A stretch of DNA of 64,000 bases, taken from the NCBI RefSeq assembly GCF_020667835.1, contig NZ_JAFMPR010000001.1, positions 392,004-456,003 on the forward strand, in the 5' to 3' direction. This document shows, one piece after another, positions 1 to 9,011 of this stretch. Position 1 is the stretch's first letter. Every line of letters begins with the position of its first letter. The stretch is from Roseibaca sp. Y0-43. Lineage in GTDB: Bacteria; Pseudomonadota; Alphaproteobacteria; Rhodobacterales; Rhodobacteraceae. The notes beneath the pieces were generated by a model. The model did not search any database. It worked only from the letters and a program-made list of their open reading frames with translations, and was not told the origin of the DNA. The position numbers and the translations under genes are program-made.

Positions 1-390
1 ATCCTGATCGTGCTTCTGGCGATGGTGTTCTTCCTTGGCTTCTTCTTCGACTGGATCGAGATCACGCTGATCGTGCTGCCGATTTTCGCCCCCATCGTCG
101 GTCTGCTGGATTTCGGCGGCCATGTGGGCGATTGGGAGGGCATCAGCCAGCCGATCATCATCTGGTTCCTGATCCTTGTGGCGGTCAACCTGCAAACCAG
201 TTTCCTGACACCGCCCTTCGGCTTTGCGCTGTTCTACATGAAGGGCGTGGCCCCGCCCGAAGTGCGCATTCAGGACATCTACAAGGGGATCATTCCCTTC
301 GTGATGTTGCAGATCTTCGGGCTGATGCTGTGTGTGGCCTTCCCGTCCATCGTGTTGTGGTTCCCAAGTTACATGCTTGGCGGGGGCTAG
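1..390 (+). CDS. TRAP transporter large permease (DctM family), C-terminal part
   Basis: The reading frame is open from base 1, so the gene begins outside the window; only about 129 C-terminal residues are present. They form hydrophobic segments with loops typical of the DctM/SiaM large membrane subunit, including the conserved SFLTPPFGFALFYMKG stretch near residues 67-82 of the visible part. The large subunit carries sodium-driven solute movement across the inner membrane, with solute delivered by a periplasmic DctP-type protein. The binding protein and small permease presumably lie upstream and the substrate cannot be inferred. A strong terminator follows directly. Confidence 0.88.
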   Translation: MLIVLLAMVFFLGFFFDWIEITLIVLPIFAPIVGLLDFGGHVGDWEGISQPIIIWFLILVAVNLQTSFLTPPFGFALFYMKGVAPPEVRIQDIYKGIIPFVMLQIFGLMLCVAFPSIVLWFPSYMLGGG

Positions 391-420
391 CACCCGGAAA
401 CTTCGCGAGTTAAACATTGC

Positions 421-447
421 CCCCGGCGCAGCTTGCGCCGGGGTTTT
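421..447 (+). terminator. Intrinsic terminator after the TRAP permease
   Basis: A perfect 10-base stem, CCCCGGCGCA at 421-430 against TGCGCCGGGG at 434-443, has a 3-base loop and is followed by four T residues. It lies 30 bases after the permease stop and ends the TRAP operon just before the next start. Confidence 0.85.
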
Positions 448-466
448 CAATCGCAGGGAATGAACC

Positions 467-1060
467 GTGTTCTTCGACCCACTTCTTTACAGCTTCATGT
501 TCCTTGGCCTGTTCTCTCCGGGGCCGAATGTCATCATGCTCACGGCCTCTGGCGCGCGTTTCGGGCTCAAGCGCAGCCTTCCGCATCTGTTCGGCGTGGT
601 GCTGGGCGTGGGCGTGATCGGCGCGGTCACTGGCTTGGGCGTGGGTGCGCTGATCCTTGCCAACCCGGCGCTGGCGCTGGTGCTGAAATCACTCGCGGCA
701 GGCTGGATCCTCTATATGGCGTGGAACTATTTCAACGCCACACGCCGCCCCGCCGCGCAGGCCAAGGACGACGGCAAACCCATGACACTGTGGCAGGCGG
801 TGCTGTTTCAATGGATCAACCCCAAGGTCTGGGCGGTCGCCTTCGCAGCCTCGGCAGGCTATGGCGCGGGGTTGGGGCCGGTTCTGGAATCGGCGCGGCT
901 GGCCACGGCCTTCAGCAGCGTGAACCTGTTCGTCTGCCTGTTCTGGACCAGCGCGGGCGCGCTTCTGACCACGCTTTTGTCTTCGCCCGCGCGCTGGAAA
1001 GTGTTCATGCGCATCATGGCGGCGCTTCTGGCGCTCTCTGCCCTGATGGTGTTTCGCTAA
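467..1060 (+). CDS. LysE/RhtB family exporter
   Basis: Predicted inner-membrane exporter of 197 residues, a normal length for LysE/RhtB translocators, which expel amino acids or related small molecules. The N-terminal FSPGPNVIML segment (about residues 15-25) matches the family hallmark (P-G-P-N). About six hydrophobic segments are visible. The GTG start at 467 follows an AGGGAA ribosome site and begins shortly after the upstream terminator, so the gene probably has its own promoter. hemB follows on the same strand about 65 bases later. The substrate cannot be named from sequence. Confidence 0.85.
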   Translation: MFFDPLLYSFMFLGLFSPGPNVIMLTASGARFGLKRSLPHLFGVVLGVGVIGAVTGLGVGALILANPALALVLKSLAAGWILYMAWNYFNATRRPAAQAKDDGKPMTLWQAVLFQWINPKVWAVAFAASAGYGAGLGPVLESARLATAFSSVNLFVCLFWTSAGALLTTLLSSPARWKVFMRIMAALLALSALMVFR

Positions 1061-1126
1061 CGCGCCGCTTTCCTTTCGGGCGGGCGCGTGGCACCAAAGC
1101 GCAAAGCCCCGTGATAGGTGACAGAC

Positions 1127-2122
<996 letters not shown>

Positions 2123-2131
2123 CTGCCAAGG

Positions 2132-2160
2132 GCCGCCCCTTGCAGGTGACAAGGGGCGGC
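2132..2160 (+). terminator. Hairpin terminator after hemB
   Basis: An 11-base perfect stem (GCCGCCCCTTG at 2132-2142 with CAAGGGGCGGC at 2150-2160) and 7-base loop lies 10 bases after the hemB stop. A T-rich stretch (TTATCTTTT) comes only about 8 bases later, so termination may be imperfect. Confidence 0.7.
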
Positions 2161-2219
2161 ATTCGCGTTATCTTTTGGCAAAAGTCGCACAAAGCGATCA
2201 CCATACCAGAGGCAGAGCA

Positions 2220-2783
2220 ATGACACAGATGAACAGGCGGGCGTTCACGCTCGCGGGGTTAGCAGGCGTTTCGACGGCATTGGCGGCATGTGGCAACCCG
2301 GTCGGGGGCCAGGGGGCCGACCGGCTGGATGCACGGGTCGACGCGGCGCGCGACTACCTGCGCAACACGTATCCCAGCCTTGAAGAGCTGTTCCGCAACG
2401 CGCGCGGCATCCTCTACATCCCGGTCGTGACCGAAGCCGGACTGTTCGTGGGCGGTGCCTACGGGCGCGGGGCGCTGCGCATCAACGATGCGACGGTGGA
2501 TTACTATTCGGCCACACGCGCCAGCGTCGGCCTGCAAATCGGCGCACAGCAATATGCCCATGCGCTGTTCTTCATGACCGAACAGGCCCTGTCGGATTTC
2601 CGCTATTCCGAAGGCTGGGCAGCCAGCGCGGATTTGCGCTATGCGACCCCCTCGCAGGGCGGCTCGCTCGGGGCAGAAACGACAACGCAATTCGCCCCCG
2701 TGATCGCGGTTGTGTTCGGCCAGTCGGGCATTCTGGCGGGCGCATCGCTCGCCGGCGTCAAATACGCCCGCATCATCCCTTAA
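2220..2783 (+). CDS. SYLF/YSC84-domain lipoprotein
   Basis: A 187-residue predicted envelope lipoprotein. It starts with a twin-arginine-like NRRAFTLAG signal and a lipobox LAAC, with Cys near residue 22. The rest matches the SYLF (YSC84) lipid-binding family: a helical N-terminal part (RDYLRNTYPSLEELFRNARG), then ILYIPVVTEAGLFVGGAYGRG and a closing ILAGASLAGVKYARI. Members bind phospholipid or phosphoinositide in eukaryotes; bacterial roles are unclear. ATG at 2220 was chosen because it places the signal correctly. Twin-arginine export of a lipoprotein would mean folding before transport; this is inference. Confidence 0.8.
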   Translation: MTQMNRRAFTLAGLAGVSTALAACGNPVGGQGADRLDARVDAARDYLRNTYPSLEELFRNARGILYIPVVTEAGLFVGGAYGRGALRINDATVDYYSATRASVGLQIGAQQYAHALFFMTEQALSDFRYSEGWAASADLRYATPSQGGSLGAETTTQFAPVIAVVFGQSGILAGASLAGVKYARIIP

Positions 2784-2793
2784 GCGACACGCG

Positions 2794-2812
2794 CCCCGGA
2801 CTTGATCCGGGG
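2794..2812. repeat. Palindromic repeat between SYLF lipoprotein and fabD
   Basis: CCCCGGA-CTTGA-TCCGGGG is a 7-base perfect inverted repeat. The core CCGGACTTGATCCGG followed by a GCCTC tail recurs at 35438-35460. It lies in the convergent gap between the lipoprotein gene and fabD and could also act as a two-way hairpin. Confidence 0.7.
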
Positions 2813-2820
2813 CCTCTTGG

Positions 2821-3750
2821 TCAGGCGCGCAGTGCCGCCACGTCCTCTGGCGTCGCAAAGTTGCGCGTGCCGGCCTCTTTGGCAATGCGCTTGACCATGC
2901 CCGACAGCGCCTTGCCCGCGCCGATTTCCCAGAACTCGGTCACGCCCTGCGCCGCCATCCACGCAATGGACTCGCGCCAGCGCACAGACCCAGTGACCTG
3001 CTCTATCAGCAGCTTGCGGATCGTGTCGGCGTCGCTCACGGCTTCGGCGCGGACATTGGCGACCACGGGCACAACCGGGGCATTCAGCGTGACATCGGCC
3101 AAGGCATTGGCCATCACATCGGCAGCGGGTTGCATCAACGCGCAATGAAACGGCGCAGAGACGGGCAGAAGCATCGCGCGCTTTGCGCCGCGGGCTTTCG
3201 CGATCTCTACCGCGCGCTCGACCGCCGCCTTGTGGCCCGACACCACCACCTGCGCGGGGTCATTGTCATTGGCGGCTTGGCAAACCTGGCCCTGCGCTGC
3301 CTCCTGCGCTACCTCGGTGACGGTCGCAAAATCCAGCCCCAACAGCGCCGCCATCGCGCCCTCGCCCACGGGTGTGGCCGCCTGCATCGCGCGGCCCCGG
3401 ATGCGCAGCAGTTTCGCCGCGTCGGTCACGCTCAGCGCCTCTGCCGCCGCAAGCGCCGAATATTCCCCCAGCGAATGCCCTGCGACAAAGGCCGCGTCGG
3501 TGATCGCCACGCCTTCGGCCTGAAGCGCGCGCAGCGTGGCCAGCGACGTGGCCATCAGCGCGGGCTGGGCATTGGCGGTCAGGGTCAGCTCGGCGATATC
3601 GCCCTCCCAGATCAGCGCCGACAGGCTTTCGCCCAGCGCGTCATCCACCTCTTGGAATACGTCTTTCGCCGCCGGGTAAGTGTCGGCCAGCGCGCGGCCC
3701 ATCCCGATGGTTTGTGCCCCTTGACCGGGAAATAGAAAAGCGCGGCTCAT
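2821..3750 (-). CDS. fabD: Malonyl-CoA:ACP transacylase
   Basis: Loads malonyl groups from CoA onto acyl carrier protein, supplying type II fatty acid synthesis in the cytoplasm. The 309-residue length is typical. FPGQGAQ lies near residues 7-13, the nucleophile Ser about residue 93 in GHSLGEYSA, and the catalytic His about residue 205 in SAPFHCALM. The other fab genes are not adjacent here. It converges on the SYLF lipoprotein gene with a palindromic repeat between the two stops. Confidence 0.96.
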   Translation of the reverse strand: MSRAFLFPGQGAQTIGMGRALADTYPAAKDVFQEVDDALGESLSALIWEGDIAELTLTANAQPALMATSLATLRALQAEGVAITDAAFVAGHSLGEYSALAAAEALSVTDAAKLLRIRGRAMQAATPVGEGAMAALLGLDFATVTEVAQEAAQGQVCQAANDNDPAQVVVSGHKAAVERAVEIAKARGAKRAMLLPVSAPFHCALMQPAADVMANALADVTLNAPVVPVVANVRAEAVSDADTIRKLLIEQVTGSVRWRESIAWMAAQGVTEFWEIGAGKALSGMVKRIAKEAGTRNFATPEDVAALRA

Positions 3751-3884
3751 GTCAGTCTCCTACCCATGTTTTGCCAAAGGAAATGCCCCAAAGTGCTGCC
3801 CGGTTCAAGCGCCGGTCGGGCTTGCGCGGGCCGGCTATTATGGTAGCGTCTTGGCCAAGTCACCCCGCATATCAGGAGCCACCG

Positions 3885-5204
3885 ATGCTGGACCGCCCCA
3901 CCCCCAATGACCTGCGCGCCTTCTGGATGCCGTTTACCGCGAACCGCCAATTCAAATCGGCCCCGCGCATGTTGGTCGCCGCCGAGGGGATGCATTACAC
4001 CACCTCTGACGGGCGGCAGATTCTGGACGGTACGGCGGGCCTGTGGTGCTGCAACGCGGGTCATGCCCGCCCGCTGATTACAGAAGCCATCCAGAAACAG
4101 GCGACAGAGTTGGATTATGCCCCCGCCTTCCAGATGGGCCACCCCAAGGCGTTCGAATTGGCCAACCGGCTGGTCGATCTGGCCCCAGATGGCATAGATC
4201 ACGCCTTCTTCACCAATTCCGGGTCCGAAAGCGTGGAAACCGCGCTAAAGATTGCCATCGCCTACCACCGCGCGCGCGGCGACAGCAGCCGCACCCGCCT
4301 GATCGGGCGCGAGCGCGGCTATCACGGGGTGAACTTCGGCGGCATTTCAGTGGGCGGCATTGTTAACAACCGCCGCCATTTCGGTACCATGCTGGCCGGT
4401 GTCGACCACCTGCCCCACACGCATCTGCCGGAAAACCAATGGTCGCGCGGGATGCCGGAACATGGCGCGCATCTGGCGGATGATCTGGAGCGTATCGTCG
4501 CGCTGCACGGGGCCGACACGATCGCGGCCGTGATCGTCGAACCCGTGGCCGGGTCCACCGGCGTTCTGATCCCGCCCAAGGGCTATTTGCAGCGCCTGCG
4601 CGAGATCACGCGCAAGCATGGTATTCTGCTGATCTTCGACGAGGTCATCACCGGCTTCGGCCGCCTTGGCAGCGCCTTTGCCGCGCAGCATTTCGACGTG
4701 ACGCCCGACATGATTACCTGTGCCAAGGGTCTGACCAACGGCGTGATCCCGATGGGGGCGGTGCTGACCTCTGCGGATATTCACGACGCGTTCATGCACG
4801 GGCCGGAGAACCTGATCGAGCTGTTCCACGGCTATACCTATTCGGGCAATCCCATTGCCTCTGCCGCAGGTCTGGCGACGCTGGAAACCTACAAGCAGGA
4901 CGATCTGTTCGCCCGCGCCGATGCCATCGCCCCCTATTGGGAAGAGGCCGTGCATTCGCTGAAAGGTCATCGCCATGTCATCGACACCCGCAATCTGGGG
5001 CTGATCGGCGCGGTGGAACTGGAACCGATTGCGGGTGCGCCCACGAAGCGCGCGTTCAATGCGTTCCTGAAAGCCTATGACAAGGGCATCCTGATCCGCA
5101 CCACGGGCGACATCATCGCCATGTCGCCACCGCTGATTATCGAGAAGTCACATATCGACCAGTTGATCGGCACCTTGGCAGAGGTTCTGGAAACCCTTGA
5201 GTAG
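3885..5204 (+). CDS. Class III omega-amino acid:pyruvate aminotransferase (beta-alanine type)
   Basis: PLP-dependent transaminase of 439 residues, close to beta-alanine:pyruvate and related omega-amino-acid transaminases. Visible marks are WMPFTANRQFK at the start, GTAGLWCCNAGH, the pyridine-contacting Asp in LLIFDEVITGFGR, and the PLP-binding lysine about residue 281 in TCAKGLTNGVIPMGA. ATG at 3885 follows AGGAG; the frame is open further upstream but without similarity. The stop overlaps the start of the YbaK-domain gene by 8 bases. The true amino donor needs biochemistry. Confidence 0.88.
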   Translation: MLDRPTPNDLRAFWMPFTANRQFKSAPRMLVAAEGMHYTTSDGRQILDGTAGLWCCNAGHARPLITEAIQKQATELDYAPAFQMGHPKAFELANRLVDLAPDGIDHAFFTNSGSESVETALKIAIAYHRARGDSSRTRLIGRERGYHGVNFGGISVGGIVNNRRHFGTMLAGVDHLPHTHLPENQWSRGMPEHGAHLADDLERIVALHGADTIAAVIVEPVAGSTGVLIPPKGYLQRLREITRKHGILLIFDEVITGFGRLGSAFAAQHFDVTPDMITCAKGLTNGVIPMGAVLTSADIHDAFMHGPENLIELFHGYTYSGNPIASAAGLATLETYKQDDLFARADAIAPYWEEAVHSLKGHRHVIDTRNLGLIGAVELEPIAGAPTKRAFNAFLKAYDKGILIRTTGDIIAMSPPLIIEKSHIDQLIGTLAEVLETLE

Positions 5205-5664
5205 ATCGGTCGCCCGCGTGGCCCGCGCCTTGCAGGATGCGGGCCTTGCCAACACCATCTCTGAACCCGGAGAGGCGCGCACCGCCGAACTGGCGGCACA
5301 GGCATGCGGCTGCGAGTTGGACCAGATCGTGAAGTCGATCCTGTTTGCGGGACAATCCAGCGGCGCGCTTTACCTGTTCCTGACCGCAGGCGGCAATCGG
5401 ATAGATGCAGCGAAAGCAAGCGCGCTTGCGGGCGAGGCGTTGGGCCGCGCCAATGCCGCTCAGGTGCGCGAAGTGACGGGCTTTGCCATCGGCGGGGTGG
5501 CCCCTATCGGCCATCTGACCGCGCCAAAAACATGGGCCGACCCCTGCCTTTTGGACTTTGAAACGGTCTTTGCGGCGGCGGGAACGCCGCGCCATGTCTT
5601 TTCAATCGCGCCACGCGTCCTTATCTCTGTTGCCAAAGTCACAGTCGCGGATTTTACCGAATGA
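5197..5664 (+). CDS. YbaK/ProX-type aminoacyl-tRNA deacylase domain protein
   Basis: A 155-residue single-domain protein of the YbaK/EbsC/ProX family, which hydrolyses mischarged aminoacyl-tRNAs in trans. It shows QIVKSILFAG, LFLTAGGNRID and GFAIGGVAPIGHL, matching the family core with the glycine-rich loop around residues 95-105. The TTG start at 5197 overlaps the end of the aminotransferase gene by 8 bases, suggesting translational coupling, and its stop overlaps the next ATG (ATGA at 5661). Which tRNA is edited cannot be inferred. Confidence 0.85.
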   Translation: MSRSVARVARALQDAGLANTISEPGEARTAELAAQACGCELDQIVKSILFAGQSSGALYLFLTAGGNRIDAAKASALAGEALGRANAAQVREVTGFAIGGVAPIGHLTAPKTWADPCLLDFETVFAAAGTPRHVFSIAPRVLISVAKVTVADFTE

Positions 5665-6095
5665 CCTTGCCAGACCCGGCGCTTCAGCCCGAATTCTACG
5701 CCGATGTGCCCTTCAAGCGGGTCGGTGCATGGACCATCGACCTGCTTGTCACCGTCGCGCTCACGCTGGTCGGGCTGGTGTTGACCCTGTTTCTCAGCGC
5801 GTTCCTGCTGCCGCTTCTGTTCGCCGCCGTCTCTGTGGCCTATCGCACGGTGATGCTGTCGCGCTACGGGGCCACCTTGGGCATGATGATGATGGCGCTG
5901 AAATGGCGCCACCTGAATGGGCGGGCACCCGATACCACCACGGCGTTGCTGTATAGCGGGGCACATGCGGTCATGTGGACGGTGTTTCCGCTTCAGATTG
6001 TTTCCGTTGCGTTGATATTGCTGTCACCTCAGCGGCAAGGGTTGCACGATTACCTGCTGTCGACGACGATGCTGCACAAGGTAGCGCCGGAATAA
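5661..6095 (+). CDS. RDD family membrane protein
   Basis: A 144-residue inner-membrane protein with two to three hydrophobic segments. The RDD signature appears as KRVGAWTIDLLVTVAL (about residues 14-29), with later YGATLGMMMMALKWR and HDYLLSTTML. RDD proteins are small membrane proteins of mostly unknown role, some linked to ion homeostasis. It shares an ATGA overlap with the YbaK gene and probably ends a three-gene transcription unit. Function stays open. Confidence 0.82.
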   Translation: MTLPDPALQPEFYADVPFKRVGAWTIDLLVTVALTLVGLVLTLFLSAFLLPLLFAAVSVAYRTVMLSRYGATLGMMMMALKWRHLNGRAPDTTTALLYSGAHAVMWTVFPLQIVSVALILLSPQRQGLHDYLLSTTMLHKVAPE

Positions 6096-6176
6096 GCGCA
6101 TCGCCTTGAATGCAGGCTTGGCAGATGCCGAAACGCTTGCTAGCCTCTGCTGGTTTTCTGTGACCAAGAGCACCTG

Positions 6177-7034
6177 ATGCGTCATTCCCTGCCGACAGTT
6201 CCGCAGTTCTACGTGACCGCGCCACAACCCTGCCCCTACCTGCCGGGCCGGATGGAGCGCAAGCTGTTCACGGCGCTGCATGGCGAACATGCCGAAGCAA
6301 TGAATGACAAGCTGTCGCAACAGGGCTTCCGGCGGTCTCAGAACGTGCTGTATCGGCCCTCTTGCGCCGATTGCGCGGCGTGCCTGTCGGCGCGCATCCG
6401 GGTGGAGGATTTCAAACCCTCGCGCTCGCAGCGCCGTATTTTGAAGCGCAACGCGCATTTGCAACGCGATGTGACCAGCGCATGGGCGACCGAAGACCAA
6501 TATGCCCTGTTCCGCCGCTACCTGGACCATCGCCACACCCATGGCGGCATGGCGGATATGGACGTGTTTGAATATTCCGCCATGGTCGAAGAAACGCCGG
6601 TGCGCACCCGCGTGCTGGAATACCGCGATGCCGCGACCGGCCCCAACGGCCCGCTTGTCGCCGCCTGCCTAAGCGATGTGCTCGATGACGGGCTGAGCCT
6701 TGTGTATTCCTTTTTCGACCCCGCGCTGCGCGACCAGTCGCTGGGCAGCTTCATGATCCTTGACCAGATCGAGCTCGCGCGCCGGGTGGGCCTGCCCTAT
6801 GTGTATCTGGGCTATTGGGTGCCCGGCAGTCCCAAGATGGACTACAAGGCACGCTTTTCAGCACTGGATGTCTACCATGACGGCGCATGGCGCGAGATGG
6901 ACGATCCAGCAAAATTCTCTGGCACGACACATCCGCTTTCCGTTCAGCCCATTGCCGAGCAGGTGGCGAAACTGTCGCTGCCGTCTGAAATGGGCGGGCC
7001 GGTCGATATGGCAGCCCCGAAACCCAAGCGTTAG
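6177..7034 (+). CDS. bpt: Leucyl/arginyl-tRNA--protein transferase (Bpt/ATE family)
   Basis: Transfers an amino acid (leucine in characterised Bpt enzymes) from tRNA to N-terminal Asp/Glu of proteins, marking them for ClpS-ClpAP degradation. The 285-residue length fits. The N-terminal part has [12 protein letters not shown] and a cysteine cluster SCADCAAC (about residues 61-68). The C-terminal GNAT-like half has [24 protein letters not shown] and YKARF. ATG at 6177 gives the expected N-terminus [12 protein letters not shown]. The last bases overlap the convergent CDP-alcohol phosphotransferase gene. Confidence 0.93.
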   Translation: MRHSLPTVPQFYVTAPQPCPYLPGRMERKLFTALHGEHAEAMNDKLSQQGFRRSQNVLYRPSCADCAACLSARIRVEDFKPSRSQRRILKRNAHLQRDVTSAWATEDQYALFRRYLDHRHTHGGMADMDVFEYSAMVEETPVRTRVLEYRDAATGPNGPLVAACLSDVLDDGLSLVYSFFDPALRDQSLGSFMILDQIELARRVGLPYVYLGYWVPGSPKMDYKARFSALDVYHDGAWREMDDPAKFSGTTHPLSVQPIAEQVAKLSLPSEMGGPVDMAAPKPKR

Positions 7035-7639
7035 TCGCGAAAGACGCGCGCCGCCAAGGCAAGACGCGCGGCCATGGTCAGCGCGCAAAGTGCCGCGAAC
7101 ACATAGGCCAGCGGCGCGAACCATGCGGGCCATAGGCAGAGCGCGATGAAAAAGGCGATGGTTTCGGCGCCTTCCAGCAAGCCACCGGTGAAATAGAGCG
7201 ACTTCACCCCGTGGCTGTCGCTGCGCATCTGCTTCTTCTCTGCCAGGATCGCATAGCCCAGAAACGACGCCCCGTTGATGTAGAAACTGGCCAAAAGCAC
7301 TGCCCCCGCCACGCCATTGCTGGCCGGGTCATAAAGCACGAAGGCCAAGGGGATCGCGGCGTAAAAGACGAAATCGCTGGTAATATCCAGATAGCCGCCG
7401 AAATCCGTGACACCATGGGCGCGGGCCACGGCACCATCCAGACCATCGGCCACCCGCGACGCCAAGATAAGCGCAATCGCAAGGTAGAACTGCCCCAAGA
7501 CTATGGCGCCCGCTCCGGCCAAGCCAAAGGCCAGCCCGATGAGCGTGACGGCATTCGCCGTCAACCCCGTGCGCGCAAGTTGCCCGCCGATCATGTTCAG
7601 CGGCGGGTCGATCAGGGGGCGCAGGTGGCGGTCGAACAT
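7031..7639 (-). CDS. CDP-alcohol phosphatidyltransferase family protein
   Basis: A 202-residue polytopic inner-membrane enzyme of the PgsA/PssA superfamily, which joins a CDP-activated lipid to an alcohol. The signature is [19 protein letters not shown] with YLDITSD after it (about residues 65-90), holding the metal-binding aspartates. Four or five further hydrophobic segments follow. No lipid gene is adjacent, so the product (phosphatidylglycerol-phosphate, phosphatidylinositol or other) is undecided. It overlaps bpt tail to tail and diverges from ynjB. Confidence 0.86.
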   Translation of the reverse strand: MFDRHLRPLIDPPLNMIGGQLARTGLTANAVTLIGLAFGLAGAGAIVLGQFYLAIALILASRVADGLDGAVARAHGVTDFGGYLDITSDFVFYAAIPLAFVLYDPASNGVAGAVLLASFYINGASFLGYAILAEKKQMRSDSHGVKSLYFTGGLLEGAETIAFFIALCLWPAWFAPLAYVFAALCALTMAARLALAARVFRD

Positions 7640-7799
7640 GGAACCTCGGGAGGGATGGGCGCGGCGGTGTGTCTGGTCACTATACGCAACACGCGCACCG
7701 ATTGTTTCACGTTAAGGTGTCGCAACCTGAAACTTGCCGTAACCTTTGACAGTTTCTTAGCGTAAAGGCACATAGAAGGAAAACAGGAAGGACCATTCC

Positions 7800-9011
7800 A
7801 TGCGATTTTTGACCTGCCTTGCCGCGTCCGCGCTGGCATTTGCCATGCCCGCCACGGCCCAGACCCCGGACCCGGCAGATTGGCCCGCGGTGCTGGAACA
7901 GGCGCGCGGCCAGACGGTGTATTGGCACGCATGGGGGGGCGATCCGCGCATCAACGCCTTTATCGCGCAGGTGGGCGCAGAGCTGTCCGAGCGTCACGGG
8001 GTCACGCTGGAACATGTGCGTCTGGCCGATACCGCCGATGCCGTCACGCGGGTTGTGTCAGAGCGTGCGGCTGGGCGTGACACGGGTGGCGCGGTCGATG
8101 CGATCTGGATCAACGGCGCGAATTTCGCGTCCATGAAGGACCAAGGCCTGCTCTTCGGCCCCTTTGCCGAAAGCCTGCCCAATTGGCCCTTGGTCGACAC
8201 CGATGCGAACCCCGCGATCCTGATCGACTTTACCCTGCCGGTCGAAGGCTATGGCAGCCCATGGGCCATGTTCCAGATGGTGTTCGAATATGACAGCGCC
8301 ACGGTGCCAGAGCCGCCCCGCTCGCTAAACGCCCTGCGCGCATGGATAGCCGAGAATCCGGGCCGCTTCACTTATCCGCAGCCGCCCGATTTCCTTGGCA
8401 CAAGCTTTCTGAAACAGGCGCTCTACGGGGTGCTGGATGACCCGTCGGTTCTGCTTCAGCCTTCCGAGACCGTCGATTACGACGCGGTCACAGCACCCCT
8501 TTGGGCGTTTCTGGACGAGATCACGCCCAACCTGTGGCGCTCCGGCCGCGCCTACCCGGCGAATGAGCCCGCGCTTGGCCAGCTTCTGGCAGATGGCGAG
8601 GTTGACATAGGCTTCAGCTTCAACCCCGGCCGCGCCTCTGCCGCCATTGCCGATGGCGAATTGCCCGACACGGTGCGCACCATGGTCTTCGACGAAGGCA
8701 CGCTGGCCAATTCATCCTACCTGTCGATCCCCTATAATGCCACGAACCAAGCGGGTGCGCTGGTGCTGGCGAACCTGATCCTTGACCCGGAAATCCAGGC
8801 CTTGGCCCAAGACCCTGCCGTTCTGGGCTTTCAGACAGTGCTGGGCATGGACCGGCTTGCCCCAGAGGACCGCGCCCGCTTTGACGCGCTGGAGTTGGGC
8901 ATCGCAACCCTTGCGCCCGACCAGATGGGCACCGGCCTGCTAGAGCCGCACCCAAGCTGGATGACCCGCGTCGCCGCCGACTGGACCGCGCGCTACGGCA
9001 CAGCCCAGTGA
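7800..9011 (+). CDS. ynjB: ABC transporter substrate-binding protein, YnjB type
   Basis: A 403-residue periplasmic binding protein with a cleavable signal peptide ending near ATAQ (about residue 21). Its mature start, VYWHAWGGDPRINAFIAQVG, and the INGANFASMKDQGLLFGPFA stretch match the YnjB family rather than iron- or thiamine-binding proteins. It heads a three-gene unit with permease and ATPase in overlapping frames, the same order as ynjBCD of Escherichia coli. The substrate of YnjBCD is unknown; distant likeness to thiamine and sulfate systems is suggestive only. No TPP riboswitch is seen upstream. Confidence 0.85.
   Translation: MRFLTCLAASALAFAMPATAQTPDPADWPAVLEQARGQTVYWHAWGGDPRINAFIAQVGAELSERHGVTLEHVRLADTADAVTRVVSERAAGRDTGGAVDAIWINGANFASMKDQGLLFGPFAESLPNWPLVDTDANPAILIDFTLPVEGYGSPWAMFQMVFEYDSATVPEPPRSLNALRAWIAENPGRFTYPQPPDFLGTSFLKQALYGVLDDPSVLLQPSETVDYDAVTAPLWAFLDEITPNLWRSGRAYPANEPALGQLLADGEVDIGFSFNPGRASAAIADGELPDTVRTMVFDEGTLANSSYLSIPYNATNQAGALVLANLILDPEIQALAQDPAVLGFQTVLGMDRLAPEDRARFDALELGIATLAPDQMGTGLLEPHPSWMTRVAADWTARYGTAQ

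Noticed and set aside
7640..7799. TPP riboswitch ahead of ynjB
   Set aside because: ThiB-like relatives suggested it, but none of the conserved thi-box elements is present.
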